A stretch of 64,000 nucleotides of DNA from Candidatus Nanopelagicales bacterium (GTDB taxonomy: Bacteria > Actinomycetota > Actinomycetes > S36-B12). Below, one piece after another: positions 19,338 to 28,177 of this stretch. The stretch's first letter is position 1; each line of letters starts with the position of its first letter. Below the pieces are notes generated by a model that had not been told where the DNA came from, searched no databases, and was given only the letters and a program-made list of their open reading frames with translations. Both the position numbers and the translations under genes were made by a program. The stretch covers positions 1,075,256 through 1,139,255 of the forward strand of contig JAGYJJ010000004.1 in NCBI GenBank assembly GCA_018402235.1, given 5' to 3'.

Positions 19338-20090
19338 CTACGACGGCCTGCGCCGCCTGCCAGTCCGCAGGATCACCCAGCTGAATCCATAGCCCAGGCC
19401 GTTGGTGGCCCAGTGGAAGCCCATGGGGGCGATGACGCTCCCGGAGACGATCCTCATGAGCGCAAAGATCACTCCCGCCACAGTGGTGGTGAGCACGCTG
19501 CCGGCCACGGTCAGGATGTTGCCGCGAATCCCACCGCCCACAACCGAACCCAAGGCGGGGTTGCGCTCGTGGGTGCCGATGCTCGGCAGGACATGCCAGA
19601 GGCCGAACAACACGGAGGAGATCACCAGCGCCCACACCACCCCGAATCTGCGGGCGAGCATCGAGAACAAAACGGCCCGGAAAGCGATCTCCTCGAGCAT
19701 CACTGTGCCGAAGGGCACCTCCACCAGAGCTTGGAACGCCAAGCGCCCACCGGAGAGCGAGCCGATGCTCTCGTCCTTGAAAGCTTGACGTGTTTTTCGA
19801 AACGCACTGCCGATCACATAGAACGCGGCAATCAAGCCGATGGACGCACCCGCCCAGATGAGGCCGGGCAGCAAGAAGGACCAGCCAAGTCCCATGTCGG
19901 TCCAGGAGTTGCCGTCGAGCAGCCCGATCGCGATCAGGACAACGGAGCCGGCGAACGCCCACAGCAGATAGTGCGATTGCGGAGCAACGCGGTTATTGAT
20001 GACGTTGATAATGACCAAAGCGGCGAGCACCACTAGCAACGGCCACCATGGAAGCCCCGGTTCGTACTCGGGAACGTGCCAGCCGATCAC
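19338..20090 (-). CDS. CPBP-family intramembrane metalloprotease
   Basis: 250 residues, multi-pass membrane protein. The CPBP/Rce1 motifs are present: EEIAFRAVLF (motif 1, two Glu and Arg), FGLWH (motif 2 His) and the last-helix GFHWATN (motif 3 His). It would cleave a prenylated or small membrane substrate; in bacteria such genes are often linked to bacteriocin immunity, but no such gene is here. The GTG start overlaps the TGA of the upstream CNNM gene (GTGA), so it is the last gene of a three-gene operon with two CNNM/CBS proteins. Confidence 0.87.
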   Translation of the reverse strand: MIGWHVPEYEPGLPWWPLLVVLAALVIINVINNRVAPQSHYLLWAFAGSVVLIAIGLLDGNSWTDMGLGWSFLLPGLIWAGASIGLIAAFYVIGSAFRKTRQAFKDESIGSLSGGRLAFQALVEVPFGTVMLEEIAFRAVLFSMLARRFGVVWALVISSVLFGLWHVLPSIGTHERNPALGSVVGGGIRGNILTVAGSVLTTTVAGVIFALMRIVSGSVIAPMGFHWATNGLGYGFSWVILRTGRRRRPS

Positions 20091-21106
20091 GCAACCACGT
20101 CCCCCACGATCCGCTCCAGCACATCCTCGAGCATCGCAACTCCGTGCTCACGACCATCGGCGTTGACCTGCACCATGTGAACACCGCGACGCTGCATCGT
20201 GGCCAGCACGTGACTAAGCGTGTCGGTATCCCGAACTTCCGGAAAGTCGCGAATGTAGGACGGGCGCAATTGCTCATCAAGTTTGCGTGCCGGCAAAGCT
20301 GCCAGATCCTTCACGTGCACGTAACCCAGTAACGAACCGTTTTCCACCACTGGGAAGCGCGAGTAGCCAGTCTGCACGCATAGATCCTGTAATTCACGCG
20401 GAGTAACAGTCGGCGCGACCGTCACTACCTCTGCCAACGGAAGGGTGATGTCGCGAACCCGCACGCCCACGAAGTCAAGGGCACCAGTCAGCAGGTCGCG
20501 TTCGCGCTGCTCTAGGAATCCGTGACGAGCAGATTCCTCGATCAAACCCGCTACTTCGTCGCGAGTGAATGTGGTGGCAACTTCGTCGCGCACCTTCACC
20601 CGCAGCAACCGCAGCACCAGGTTCGCAAGGGCGTTCAACGTCCAGATGATCGGTCGCAGAATCGTCACCACAGCGAAGAGAATCGGACCGAGGAACATCG
20701 CCGAGCCTTCGGGGCGGGCGATCGCGATGTTCTTGGGCACCATCTCACCGAGCACCATGTGCAAACTCACCACGATCACCAAAGACACCGCGATGGCAAT
20801 CGCATCACTTGCTCCGCTGGGCAGACCTAGCGCAACAAGCGGACCCTCCACCGCATTCGCCACCGCAGGCTTAGCAACGGCACCCAGTCCGATGGAACAC
20901 ACCGTGATGCCGAATTGCGCCCCGGCCATCATCAAGGAGACCTTGCTCATCGCCCGCAAAGCGGTCTTGGCGGAACGAGATCCGGCCGCGGCGCGCGGTT
21001 CCAGCTGGGTCTTGCGTGCAGAGATGAGGGCGAACTCCGAGCCCACGAAGAATGCGTTTCCGATCAACAGCAGGATCGACAAGATGATTGCAGTGGTGTA
21101 GTCCAT
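20087..21106 (-). CDS. CNNM/CBS membrane protein (short hemolysin-C type)
   Basis: 339 residues. An N-terminal CNNM transmembrane domain (about 1-180; GNAFFVGSEFALISARKTQLE, AGAQFGITVCSIGLGAVAKP, GEMVPKNIAIARPE) is followed by two CBS motifs (about 210-335) and no CorC_HlyC domain. Related proteins move Mg2+ or affect its balance; function here is inferred. Its ATG overlaps the TAA of the upstream paralogue (TAATG), and its TGA overlaps the CPBP gene. Having two CNNM genes in tandem is common in actinobacteria. Confidence 0.88.
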   Translation of the reverse strand: MDYTTAIILSILLLIGNAFFVGSEFALISARKTQLEPRAAAGSRSAKTALRAMSKVSLMMAGAQFGITVCSIGLGAVAKPAVANAVEGPLVALGLPSGASDAIAIAVSLVIVVSLHMVLGEMVPKNIAIARPEGSAMFLGPILFAVVTILRPIIWTLNALANLVLRLLRVKVRDEVATTFTRDEVAGLIEESARHGFLEQRERDLLTGALDFVGVRVRDITLPLAEVVTVAPTVTPRELQDLCVQTGYSRFPVVENGSLLGYVHVKDLAALPARKLDEQLRPSYIRDFPEVRDTDTLSHVLATMQRRGVHMVQVNADGREHGVAMLEDVLERIVGDVVA

Positions 21107-22473
21107 TACTCACCACCGTCGCTTTCGCTCGCGGTGTCGCTATCCAGAAAGCGAACGCGGACACGGTCGATGCGACGGCCGTCCATCTGGTTCACCGTCA
21201 GCACCACATCTAGGTGGACCGGCTCTTCTGGACCAAGCACGGGTGCCGAGACGATCACACTGTCGCCTTCGTTCGCCAGGCGACCCAACCGCTCGATGAT
21301 CAGCCCGCCCAAGGTTTCGTTCTGCTCACCGCTGGGCAGTTCCACACCGATGATGTCGCTGGCTTCATCCGGGCGCAGCAGACCCGACAGCGTCCAGCCA
21401 CCTTCGCGATCACGCGCAACTCGATGATGCGGGCGGTCCTGCTCACCGCGGATCTCACCAACGATCTCTTCAACGAGGTCTTCGAGCGTGACCACGCCGG
21501 CCGTTCCGCCGTACTCATCGATCACCACCGCCAACTGCAGCGGTGCACCCCGGAGCAGTTCCAACAACGGATCGAGTTCCAAGGACTCCGGCACTGTCAG
21601 CACCGGTGCCATCACCTTGGCGATCGGAGTGGACTCCGCTCCTCGTAGGGAACGGGCAGCACATTCTTGTAATGCGCCAAACCAACAACCTCGTCGGCGT
21701 TCTCGCCCACAACCGGAAAGCGCGCGTGCCCGGTGCCGGCCACCAAATCCATGATTGACGCGCAGGTATCCGTAGTTTCCACGAACATCACGCGCGGCCG
21801 CGGTGTCATGACGTCGGAAGCAGTGCGTTCGCCGAACTCAATCGAGCGGGTCACCAACTCCGCGGTGGCTTCGTCCAATGTTCCCGACGTTCCGGAGTGA
21901 CTGACCAAAGACAGCAACTCCTCCGGTGATCGTGCCGAGGCGAGTTCCTCCTGCGGCTCAACCCCGATCTTGCGCAAGATCCAGTTGGCCGATCCGTGCA
22001 GCACCTTCAGTAGCGGGCCGGAAACGGACGTGAACCCGCGCTGCAGGCCCGCCACCGCGCGGCCGACCCGAATGGGTTCACTGATCGCCCAGTTCTTCGG
22101 CACCAACTCACCGAAGATCGCCTGCGATCCGGTCGCGATGATTAACGCCAAGGTCAGCGCGATCGGCAACGCAGCACCCTCGGGAATTCCTAGCCCCTGC
22201 AGGGGTCCGATCAGCAGCGCCGCAATCGACGGTTCGGCGATGAAGCCAACCACCAGGCTCGTGATCGTGATTCCGAGTTGGGCCCCGGACATCTGGGTGG
22301 ACAAGAGTGCGCAAACCAGCCAACAGGCTGCGAGCACGCCGATCACCGCTCTCGGCCAACCGCTCCACGCTCGGCCGGTCGACCGTGACGAAACTGAACT
22401 CAGCCGCCACGAATACGGCGTTAGCCGCGATGAGGGCCACCACCAGAACAAGCAGGAGGACTTCAGTGCCCAC
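21106..22473 (-). pseudogene. CNNM/CBS/CorC transporter-like gene, two frameshifts
   Basis: Three frames must be joined to get a normal protein of about 450 residues. Frame 1 (from GTG 22473): AANAVFVAAEFSFVTVDRPSVERL to AGLRTL. Near 22300-22308 one extra base moves it to frame 2: LSTQMSGAQLGITITSLVVGF, GELVPKNWAISEPIRVG and the first CBS motif to YEERS. Near 21628-21634 it moves again: TPIAKVMAPVLTVPESLELDPLL, EYGGTAGVVTLEDLVEEIVGEI and the CorC_HlyC domain. All parts are well conserved, so errors in the sequence are the simplest cause. Downstream it overlaps the second CNNM gene (TAATG). Confidence 0.82.
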
Positions 22474-22654
22474 GGCGGATCACCCCTGGATCCTACGGAA
22501 ACCCCATGACGATGTCGGAACGCCAAGCCCGATGGGCACGAACCACAACCAAGGGCCGATCCACCCCCAGCACAACGACCACAGGAATCGGATATCGGAC
22601 TGCCGAGCGAGAACCCAGGAAACGGCCGCGCTCTTCTGGGCAGAAAGGTGGAGG

Positions 22655-23311
22655 ATGTCCCCCGTGCGCCAGATCCAGGTCCTCCTCGTGGAGGATCACG
22701 ACTTCACGCGGACCACCGTGGCCGCGAGCCTGCGCAGCGAGCAGTGCAAGGTTGTCGCCGCCGTCCCCTCGGCGCGGGATGCTCTGCGGGCGATCGATGA
22801 GCACCCGGTCGACTGCGCGGTGATCGACCTCAATTTGGGGATGGGACCGAATGGCCTGGATCTCGCCCATCGCCTGCGCGAAGACGACCCGAAAATTGGC
22901 ATCGTTCTGCTGACCACGTTCAAGGATCCGCGGCTGCTCGCGGGCGATGAGCGCTCGCTTCCAGCCGGGACCGTCTATTTGGTCAAGGACGACGTTCGAA
23001 CGACGAGCCAGATGCGCGAGGCCATCGACGCCGCGCTCGCGAACGTGAAGAAGAACGGCAAGACAGCTGAAGCCGATAAACCCACCCGGCTCCCCCTTAC
23101 CGACACCCAGATGGAGATCTTGCGCATGGTGGCCGAGGGCCTGACCAATGCCGAGATCGCCGAGCGTCGCGGGGTGACTACTCGCGCCGTGCAAACCGCG
23201 ATGACGCGCATCCTCACGAACGCGCAGATCGAACCCGACCCGAGCGTGAACGTGCGCGTGCAACTAGTGAAGTACTACCAATCACTCGGTGGAACCACCG
23301 GTGTCAACTGA
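22655..23311 (+). CDS. NarL/LuxR-family response regulator
   Basis: About 218 residues. The receiver begins QIQVLLVEDHDFTRTTV (acidic pair), has the likely phosphorylated Asp in CAVIDLNLGMG and the conserved Lys in VYLVKDD. The C-terminal LuxR helix-turn-helix reads LTDTQMEILRMVAEGLTNAEIAERRGVTTRAVQTAMTRI. It binds DNA when phosphorylated by the kinase encoded next. AAAGGTGGAGG precedes the start; both ATG 22655 and GTG 22664 are possible. It overlaps the kinase gene start by about 20 bases. It diverges from the CNNM gene with a 181-base gap. Confidence 0.92.
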   Translation: MSPVRQIQVLLVEDHDFTRTTVAASLRSEQCKVVAAVPSARDALRAIDEHPVDCAVIDLNLGMGPNGLDLAHRLREDDPKIGIVLLTTFKDPRLLAGDERSLPAGTVYLVKDDVRTTSQMREAIDAALANVKKNGKTAEADKPTRLPLTDTQMEILRMVAEGLTNAEIAERRGVTTRAVQTAMTRILTNAQIEPDPSVNVRVQLVKYYQSLGGTTGVN

Positions 23312-25068
23312 GCGAACTCCCCTGCGGACCCTGATCGGGGGTCAGTGGGCTTTTTCCTGGCAGGGCTACCTCATCGTGTGGCCGTTTGCCGTGCTGTTCT
23401 TTTTCTTCGGAGCACCGGCGCTGTGGGAATCAGACACAGTGCTGGAGGGACTCATCCGCGGATTCGTGATCGGCACCCTCGCCTATCTCCCGGTGGTAGC
23501 GGTGATGTGGCTGGTATCGATCTCCTTCGCACGCAATCGCCGCATCACACCACTACCCATCACCCTCGTTGCGCTCGTGGGCGCTGTCGCGTGGACGGCA
23601 CGCAGCTTCGTGGTGCTCGCAGCACTGGCCTTGCAGGGTCTGCCGAGCGATGTCCCGCCTGCTAACCGCATCGTGAGCGGCATCGTTCAAGGTGCCCTCA
23701 CGTCCCTGCTGCACCGCATGGATCCTCGCGAAAATCAGTAGCTTCCGCGATCAACGACGCCAACTCCTATCTGATCTCGTCCAGGAGGAATTGGCGAACG
23801 AACGCCTGCGCGAACAAATCGAAGATAAGCGCCTTCACTTGCTCACCACGGTCCGCGAAACGGTCGACTCCACCGTCCAATCCCTGAACACTTCCCCGGC
23901 AAGCACCGAGCCGTCCGGTGAAGAAGTCGAGTCCCTTGCGCAGGCAACCAAGAAGATCTCCAAGGACCTAGCGCGCGAGTTGTGGGACGACGCCGCGAGC
24001 GCCACCCGCATCGGTCCGATGGCTCTCCTGCGATCGACGGTCGCGAACCGCCCGTTCGCCCTGTGGGCTCAGTTGCCCATCATCGTGCTCGGGTTATACA
24101 TCTTGCCGATCTTCTGGACGTTCGCCGATGCAGTCATCGTCTTGGCGATCCTGTCGATCTACTCCTCGATAATTGCCGTCGCCGCGAACATGATCACCCC
24201 GCGCCTGCGCCCCAATGCGGGCCTCGTCGCTTACGCCGTGGCAGTCCTTCTTCTTCTCGGCACCGCGATCGTGTTGCAGGTGAGCGTGACTGCGCTCGGC
24301 CTCACACCACCGCAAGGCGATGCCTTGCCGTGGCTCGCCGTGCTCAACTTCGGTGTGCTGCTGCCGCTGGTGGGTCTGAGCGCCCATATCGGGCGAGCCC
24401 AGCAACAGGTCCTCACTCAAATACGACGATCGATCACCGAAACCGAGATCCAAAACGAGGCTTTGCGCTCCGAGGAATCACGCATCAGGCGCGACCTCGC
24501 CTACACCCTGCACGGCGGCCTGCAAGCAGACCTGACAGCCAGCACCATGCGCGCCCAGCAGGCCATCGATCAAGGTGACGCCGCAACGGCCCGGCAAACA
24601 CTCGACCAAGCGAAAGACCTCATTCAGCGAAGCTGGGATGTGCCCGAGCTGGCCCGCACCGATCTGCGAAGCACCGCGCGCTCCGTGGTTGAGTCATGGG
24701 AAGGCTTCGTCAATATCGAACTGAACATCAATGTCGCCCACGAACCTTCCTCCCGAACTGTCGCGAACATCAAGGAAGTTCTTCTCGAAGGAATCGGCAA
24801 CGCCGTCCGGCACGGACGTGCCAAGAACATCGCCATCACCATCACTGACCACGCAGGTGACCTACGCATCACCATCACCGACGACGGAACCGGAGTGACC
24901 GGCTCACGAATAGGACTCGGCTCTGCGATGTTCGACGACATCGCACCCAACGCCTGGTCACTCACCCCCGCATCAACGGGTGGATCGACGCTCACCGTCG
25001 CACTGACCAGCCAAGACGCGAGACCTGACCCGCATGTTCGCCTAGGCGAACATGCCGTATTCGCGTAG
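23289..25068 (+). pseudogene. Sensor histidine kinase (HisKA_3 type), one frameshift
   Basis: The first frame gives three or four membrane segments (WQGYLIVWPFAVLFFFF, VIGTLAYLPVVAVMWLV, ALVGAVAWTARSFVVLAAL) and stops at 23741. The rest continues from about 23705 in another frame: a coiled coil (QLLSDLVQEELANERLREQIEDKR), four more hydrophobic segments, the phosphoacceptor RRDLAYTLHGGLQADLTA and an HATPase_c domain (NAVRHGRAKNIAITITD, DDGTGV, GLGSAMFDDIAP). One extra base in the TCCCTGCTGC stretch near 23700-23706 explains it. Full length would be about 590 residues. The stop lies in a palindromic repeat. Confidence 0.82.
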
Positions 25069-25076
25069 GCGAACAT
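25034..25076. repeat. Two 20-bp palindromic units over the kinase stop codon
   Basis: ATGTTCGCCTAGGCGAACAT (25034-25053) is a perfect 20-base palindrome. A second copy, GTATTCGCGTAGGCGAACAT (25057-25076), has three mismatches and contains the TAG stop of the kinase. The copies are 23 bases apart centre to centre, about two helical turns. Confidence 0.85.
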
Positions 25077-25088
25077 TTCCGCCTTTTT
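25067..25088 (+). terminator. Weak rho-independent terminator after the kinase
   Basis: AGGCG and CGCCT form a 5-bp stem with an 8-base loop followed by TTTT. It overlaps the second palindrome copy. Confidence 0.45.
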
Positions 25089-25222
25089 GAGCAGGAATCC
25101 TGCGGCACGAACCTATTTTTCTCTGGACATCCATCGATTGACGCAAGTCATCGAATCCCTCCCGCGGAAATCCGGTCGCACCCCGGGCCCGCCCGTGGTG
25201 GGCGAACAACGAGGAGCGACAC

Positions 25223-26022
25223 TTGAAGAAGACACGACTTTGGACGTCCGCAATTGCGGTCGTTTGCACTTACCATCGGACGCGTTGGGTTCCGCAGTTC
25301 CAGCTCAAGCCGCACCGTCTGGATCCACTACTGATAACGGAGATGGAACCGCGACGGTTACGTCGGTCGACAGCTTCTCCGGAACGGCCAGTGATGCTGA
25401 TATTCGTCAGTTATCGAACCAGTGCGATCCAGTGAGCCGGAACTTTGCGCAGTTCCTTCATCTGGTGACTTCGCTGCGGCTCGGTACGCGAACCGGCGGG
25501 AACGTCTGACAGTTACACAGTGTTCGCAGGGACTGCCTCCAGCCAGCTCCCTACCTACGCCGAGAACGTCGAGCTTCATCGTAGGCTGGCGGAGCATCAT
25601 CGCGGATGCACAGTCGAGCGCGTGCAATCCAATCGGCGGGGCAGGTGGCAGCGCAGCAATGGCGGAACGTCATCCGGCGCTGCCGCAAGCGCACCGGTTG
25701 AGGTGTCGCTGTCGCTGGACCTCGCGACCAGTGATGCGTCGTGCACGGAGGGTTCCTCAGTTACAGGTTTCGCGGGTGCGTGGCTGACACTGCCCGGCGC
25801 TGATGACTGCTCGTCGGTAACCAACCCGGATGCGAACTTGTTGGGCTGGGCCACGACCGCGGACTTCCCTGTCGACTATCGCCCAACGCCAGATCGACAA
25901 CGGCTGGGGCGCGTACGAGCTGTTCAACGAGGAAGGGCGCATGACGGCGGTGTTCATCCCCGCCGGACAAGCAACCTTCGCCTCGGACCAGCAACTCACT
26001 GCACCCCATCTGGGCCAGCTAG
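25223..26022 (+). pseudogene. Secreted protein of unknown family, several frameshifts
   Basis: Starts at TTG 25223 with GAGGAG 6 bases upstream: MKKTRLWTSAIAVVCT, then a shift to ALGSAVPAQAAPSGSTTDNG (signal peptide end) and VDSFSGTASDADIRQLSNQCDP. Further shifts lead to SGDFAAARYANRRERLTVTQCSQ, then ASAPVEVSLSLDLATSDASC, GFAGAWLTLPGADDCSSVTNP and ANLLGWATTADFPV, then IAQRQIDNGWGAYELFNEEGRMTAVFIPAGQATFAS, ending HPIWAS and TAG at 26022. At least four frame changes. The pieces stay protein-like and in order, about 265 residues in total. I do not recognise the family. It is either a decaying gene or a badly read stretch. Confidence 0.65.
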
Positions 26023-26137
26023 AACGTTCGCTGCGTCGTCGTCGTTCTCACGGCTTCGACTCGGGGGAAGCGAATCGAGCGGCACCCACGCCGGTAGTGT
26101 TCTCACTGCCCGCGAGGGTGCCGCTCACTGCTTCAAC

Positions 26138-26212
26138 GCCCCTGTAGCTCAGTGGTAGAGCAACCGCCTTGTAAGCGGTAGGTCGTCAGTTCAATCCTGA
26201 CCGGGGGCTCCA
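26138..26212 (+). tRNA. tRNA-Thr (TGT anticodon)
   Basis: A complete cloverleaf: acceptor GCCCCTG pairing with CGGGGGC (one G-T pair), D-arm GCTCAGTGGTAGAGC, anticodon stem ACCGC/GCGGT with loop CTTGTAA (anticodon TGT), variable loop AGGTC, T-arm with GTTCAATC, and an encoded CCA end at 26210-26212. Confidence 0.96.
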
Positions 26213-26348
26213 TCTCCTGATTGCTCGTTGCCAGCTCACAGCTTCGAAATCGGCACCGCGGTGAGGTAGGGATCGGGGGCGGTAGGCGGTATCCACGTCA
26301 ACCGAGCACCGTTTTTTACCAGTGCTCACTACTGCTTTTTAACGTCAT

Positions 26349-27367
26349 TCACCGGATGATTTAACCAAGGCGGCCACTGAGCGCTCGGCTGCCTCCAGCG
26401 CCCCTTCAATGTGGCCGGCGAAGGTCTGCGCTGTTTCGGTCGATGACCAGTGCAACCGGCCTCCCATGGCTGGCTGTCGGTACAGCGGATGGCCGAACAT
26501 GCCGTATTCGGGGGATCCGCCTTGGCTCGGTGGCGTGGTCCAAGGCTCGAGACTCCAGTCCTGGATGAGCAGGTCGACTGGTGCCGAGGCCCCGGTCCGA
26601 ACATGCGGGTGAGCTGCTTGCGGATGTCCGTCTCGATGTCGGGATGCATGGATGCCGCGCGGGCGAATCCGAACAAGGCGGCGGGTTCGCCACCTGGTCC
26701 GGACATGTCGTGGATTTCCGCGAGCGGGCCACGTCGGCTCATGGCGGCACCGGCAAAGCCGTCACGTCGCCAGAACGGTTCACTGAACAGCGCGACAACC
26801 TTCACCGAATCGCCCATCCATACCGGGGTGCGGGAGGCGACGTCGATGAGTTCGGGTGGCAATTGGCTCGGAAGTTTGATCGTGCGCACGGCAAGTGCTG
26901 GCGGCAGGGCAATCACTACGTGATCTGCTTGCCATACCCGATCATTCGTGACGACCGAGAGATCGTCGGTGATCTCGAGCACCGGCTGTTCGAAGTGGAT
27001 CGTGCCTGGTGGCAGTTGATCGGCGAGCGCTGCGGCCAGTGAGGCGGTTCCACCGATGATGCGATGCGCGGGAACGTCGATCGGATTTCCCGGGTATCGC
27101 TGCACGCCGGTGAGATCGTCGATGATGGCGTCGCCGTCTCGATACTGATCGAACGTTTCGATACCCAAGCGCTGCGCGAGTGCTGGAACTCGATGCTCAG
27201 CCGGGCCAAAACCACGAGGCGCCGAGGTCGAGTGGTGATCCGAGCAGCCGGCCACCTACGCGATCGCGCGCTTCCAGGACGGTGACGGTTAGGCCAGCTC
27301 GGATCAGTTGATCGGCAACCGATAGTCCGCTGATGCCCGCGCCGATGACTACTGCCGTGCTAGCCAT
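26349..27367 (-). pseudogene. Flavin monoamine oxidase family gene, two frameshifts
   Basis: From ATG 27367 the frame gives the FAD-binding start [20 protein letters not shown] and [10 protein letters not shown] up to ASWFWPG. One extra base near 27198 moves homology to another frame: EHRVPALAQRLGIETFDQY, IIGGTASLAAALADQLP, ADHVVIALPPALA and WMGDSVKVVALFSEPFWR. Near 26590 another single-base shift leads to ASAPVDLLIQDWSLEPWTTP and a C-terminal GGRLHWSSTETAQTFAGHIEGALEAA, typical of amine oxidases, ending at 26349. Joined, about 340 residues. The enzyme would oxidise amines with FAD in the cytosol. Its first 19 bases overlap the end of hepT. Confidence 0.8.
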
Positions 27368-27765
27368 TCACCAACCTGCACTGCGAAATCTCGAAGGTCC
27401 TCGTGGTGTTGGAGTCGATCGATGACGATCTGATCGTCCACGTCCACGTACTCGTGGACTAGTACGTTGCGGAATCCGACAGCCGAAACGATCGCCTGGG
27501 CGGTGGAGTTGTCGATCACGCCCGCTTGTCCGATGCGGCGAATGGCGTCGCCGTTATCGGTCGGCGTCCCCAACGATTCGACGCTGCACAGATGCTGGGC
27601 GATATCAATGCACGCTTCGATGGTGGTGATGAACAGGTACTTCACTGCCAGCAACCACGTCTCTTCTTGTCGCTGGGCAGGTGAGGCATCCTGACGGCGC
27701 GCTAACGCCCCCAGGTTCTCGTCCAAGGAACGCAGGAGCCGGGTGACCCGAATGGCGTCAACCAC
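27349..27765 (-). CDS. hepT: HepT-like HEPN ribonuclease toxin
   Basis: 138 residues, all-helical HEPN (formerly DUF86) protein. The catalytic R-x4-6-H motif is seen as RNVLVHEY near residues 97-104. [21 protein letters not shown] and [12 protein letters not shown] are typical of HepT. HepT cuts RNA and is silenced by AMPylation by MntA. The mntA gene ends 8 bases inside the start of hepT, so antitoxin comes first and the two are co-translated, the usual order of this type VII system. GTG start. The amine oxidase gene begins in its last codons. Confidence 0.9.
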   Translation of the reverse strand: MVDAIRVTRLLRSLDENLGALARRQDASPAQRQEETWLLAVKYLFITTIEACIDIAQHLCSVESLGTPTDNGDAIRRIGQAGVIDNSTAQAIVSAVGFRNVLVHEYVDVDDQIVIDRLQHHEDLRDFAVQVGEWLARQ

Positions 27766-28123
27766 GGCTCAACGTTTCCAAGAATTCGCGGTGGGAACGC
27801 TCGATGCGATAGCGCTCGTCGAGGTAGATCTTGCGGGTAGTCGACTCCCACCGCACCCGCGCCACCTCGTCGTCTTCGAACAGCAACACGCCTTCGAGCG
27901 CGATCTTCCCCTTGATCTCCAGCGGGGCGGAGTTGAGGACGAGCAGGTCGACGCCGGACGGCATTTCCACTTCGAAGGATTGCGGCGCCGGATCGGGGAA
28001 TAGTGCGGCGACATCCAGATCGGAGGCAGGAGTGGCCTCACCTCGAGCGACGCTGCCAAAGATGTAAGCGAATAGGGCTCCCCTGGCGCGCAGCGCAGTG
28101 ATGGCGCTACTTCGCAGGTCCAT
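27758..28123 (-). CDS. mntA: MntA-like nucleotidyltransferase antitoxin
   Basis: 121 residues. The minimal nucleotidyltransferase motif GS-x10-D-x-D is clear: FGSVARGEATPASDLDVAAL at about 23-42. A third acidic residue follows in SGVDLLVLN. MntA adds AMP to HepT and neutralises it. The ATG at 28123 gives MDLRSSAITALRARG, a normal family N-terminus; the longer frame is not supported. GACACT lies 6 bases before this ATG and might be a weak -10 box. It diverges from the DUF4032 gene by 54 bases. Confidence 0.9.
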   Translation of the reverse strand: MDLRSSAITALRARGALFAYIFGSVARGEATPASDLDVAALFPDPAPQSFEVEMPSGVDLLVLNSAPLEIKGKIALEGVLLFEDDEVARVRWESTTRKIYLDERYRIERSHREFLETLSRG

Positions 28124-28177
28124 GCGGGAAGTGTCCCACGGATCACGCCTCTGCCGTGAGGCGTGGGAGGCTCTCTC

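Noticed and set aside
26213..26348. A terminator or small RNA after tRNA-Thr
   Set aside because: GAGCAC and GTGCTC around a T run could pair, but the stem is only 6 bp and I cannot tell it from chance.
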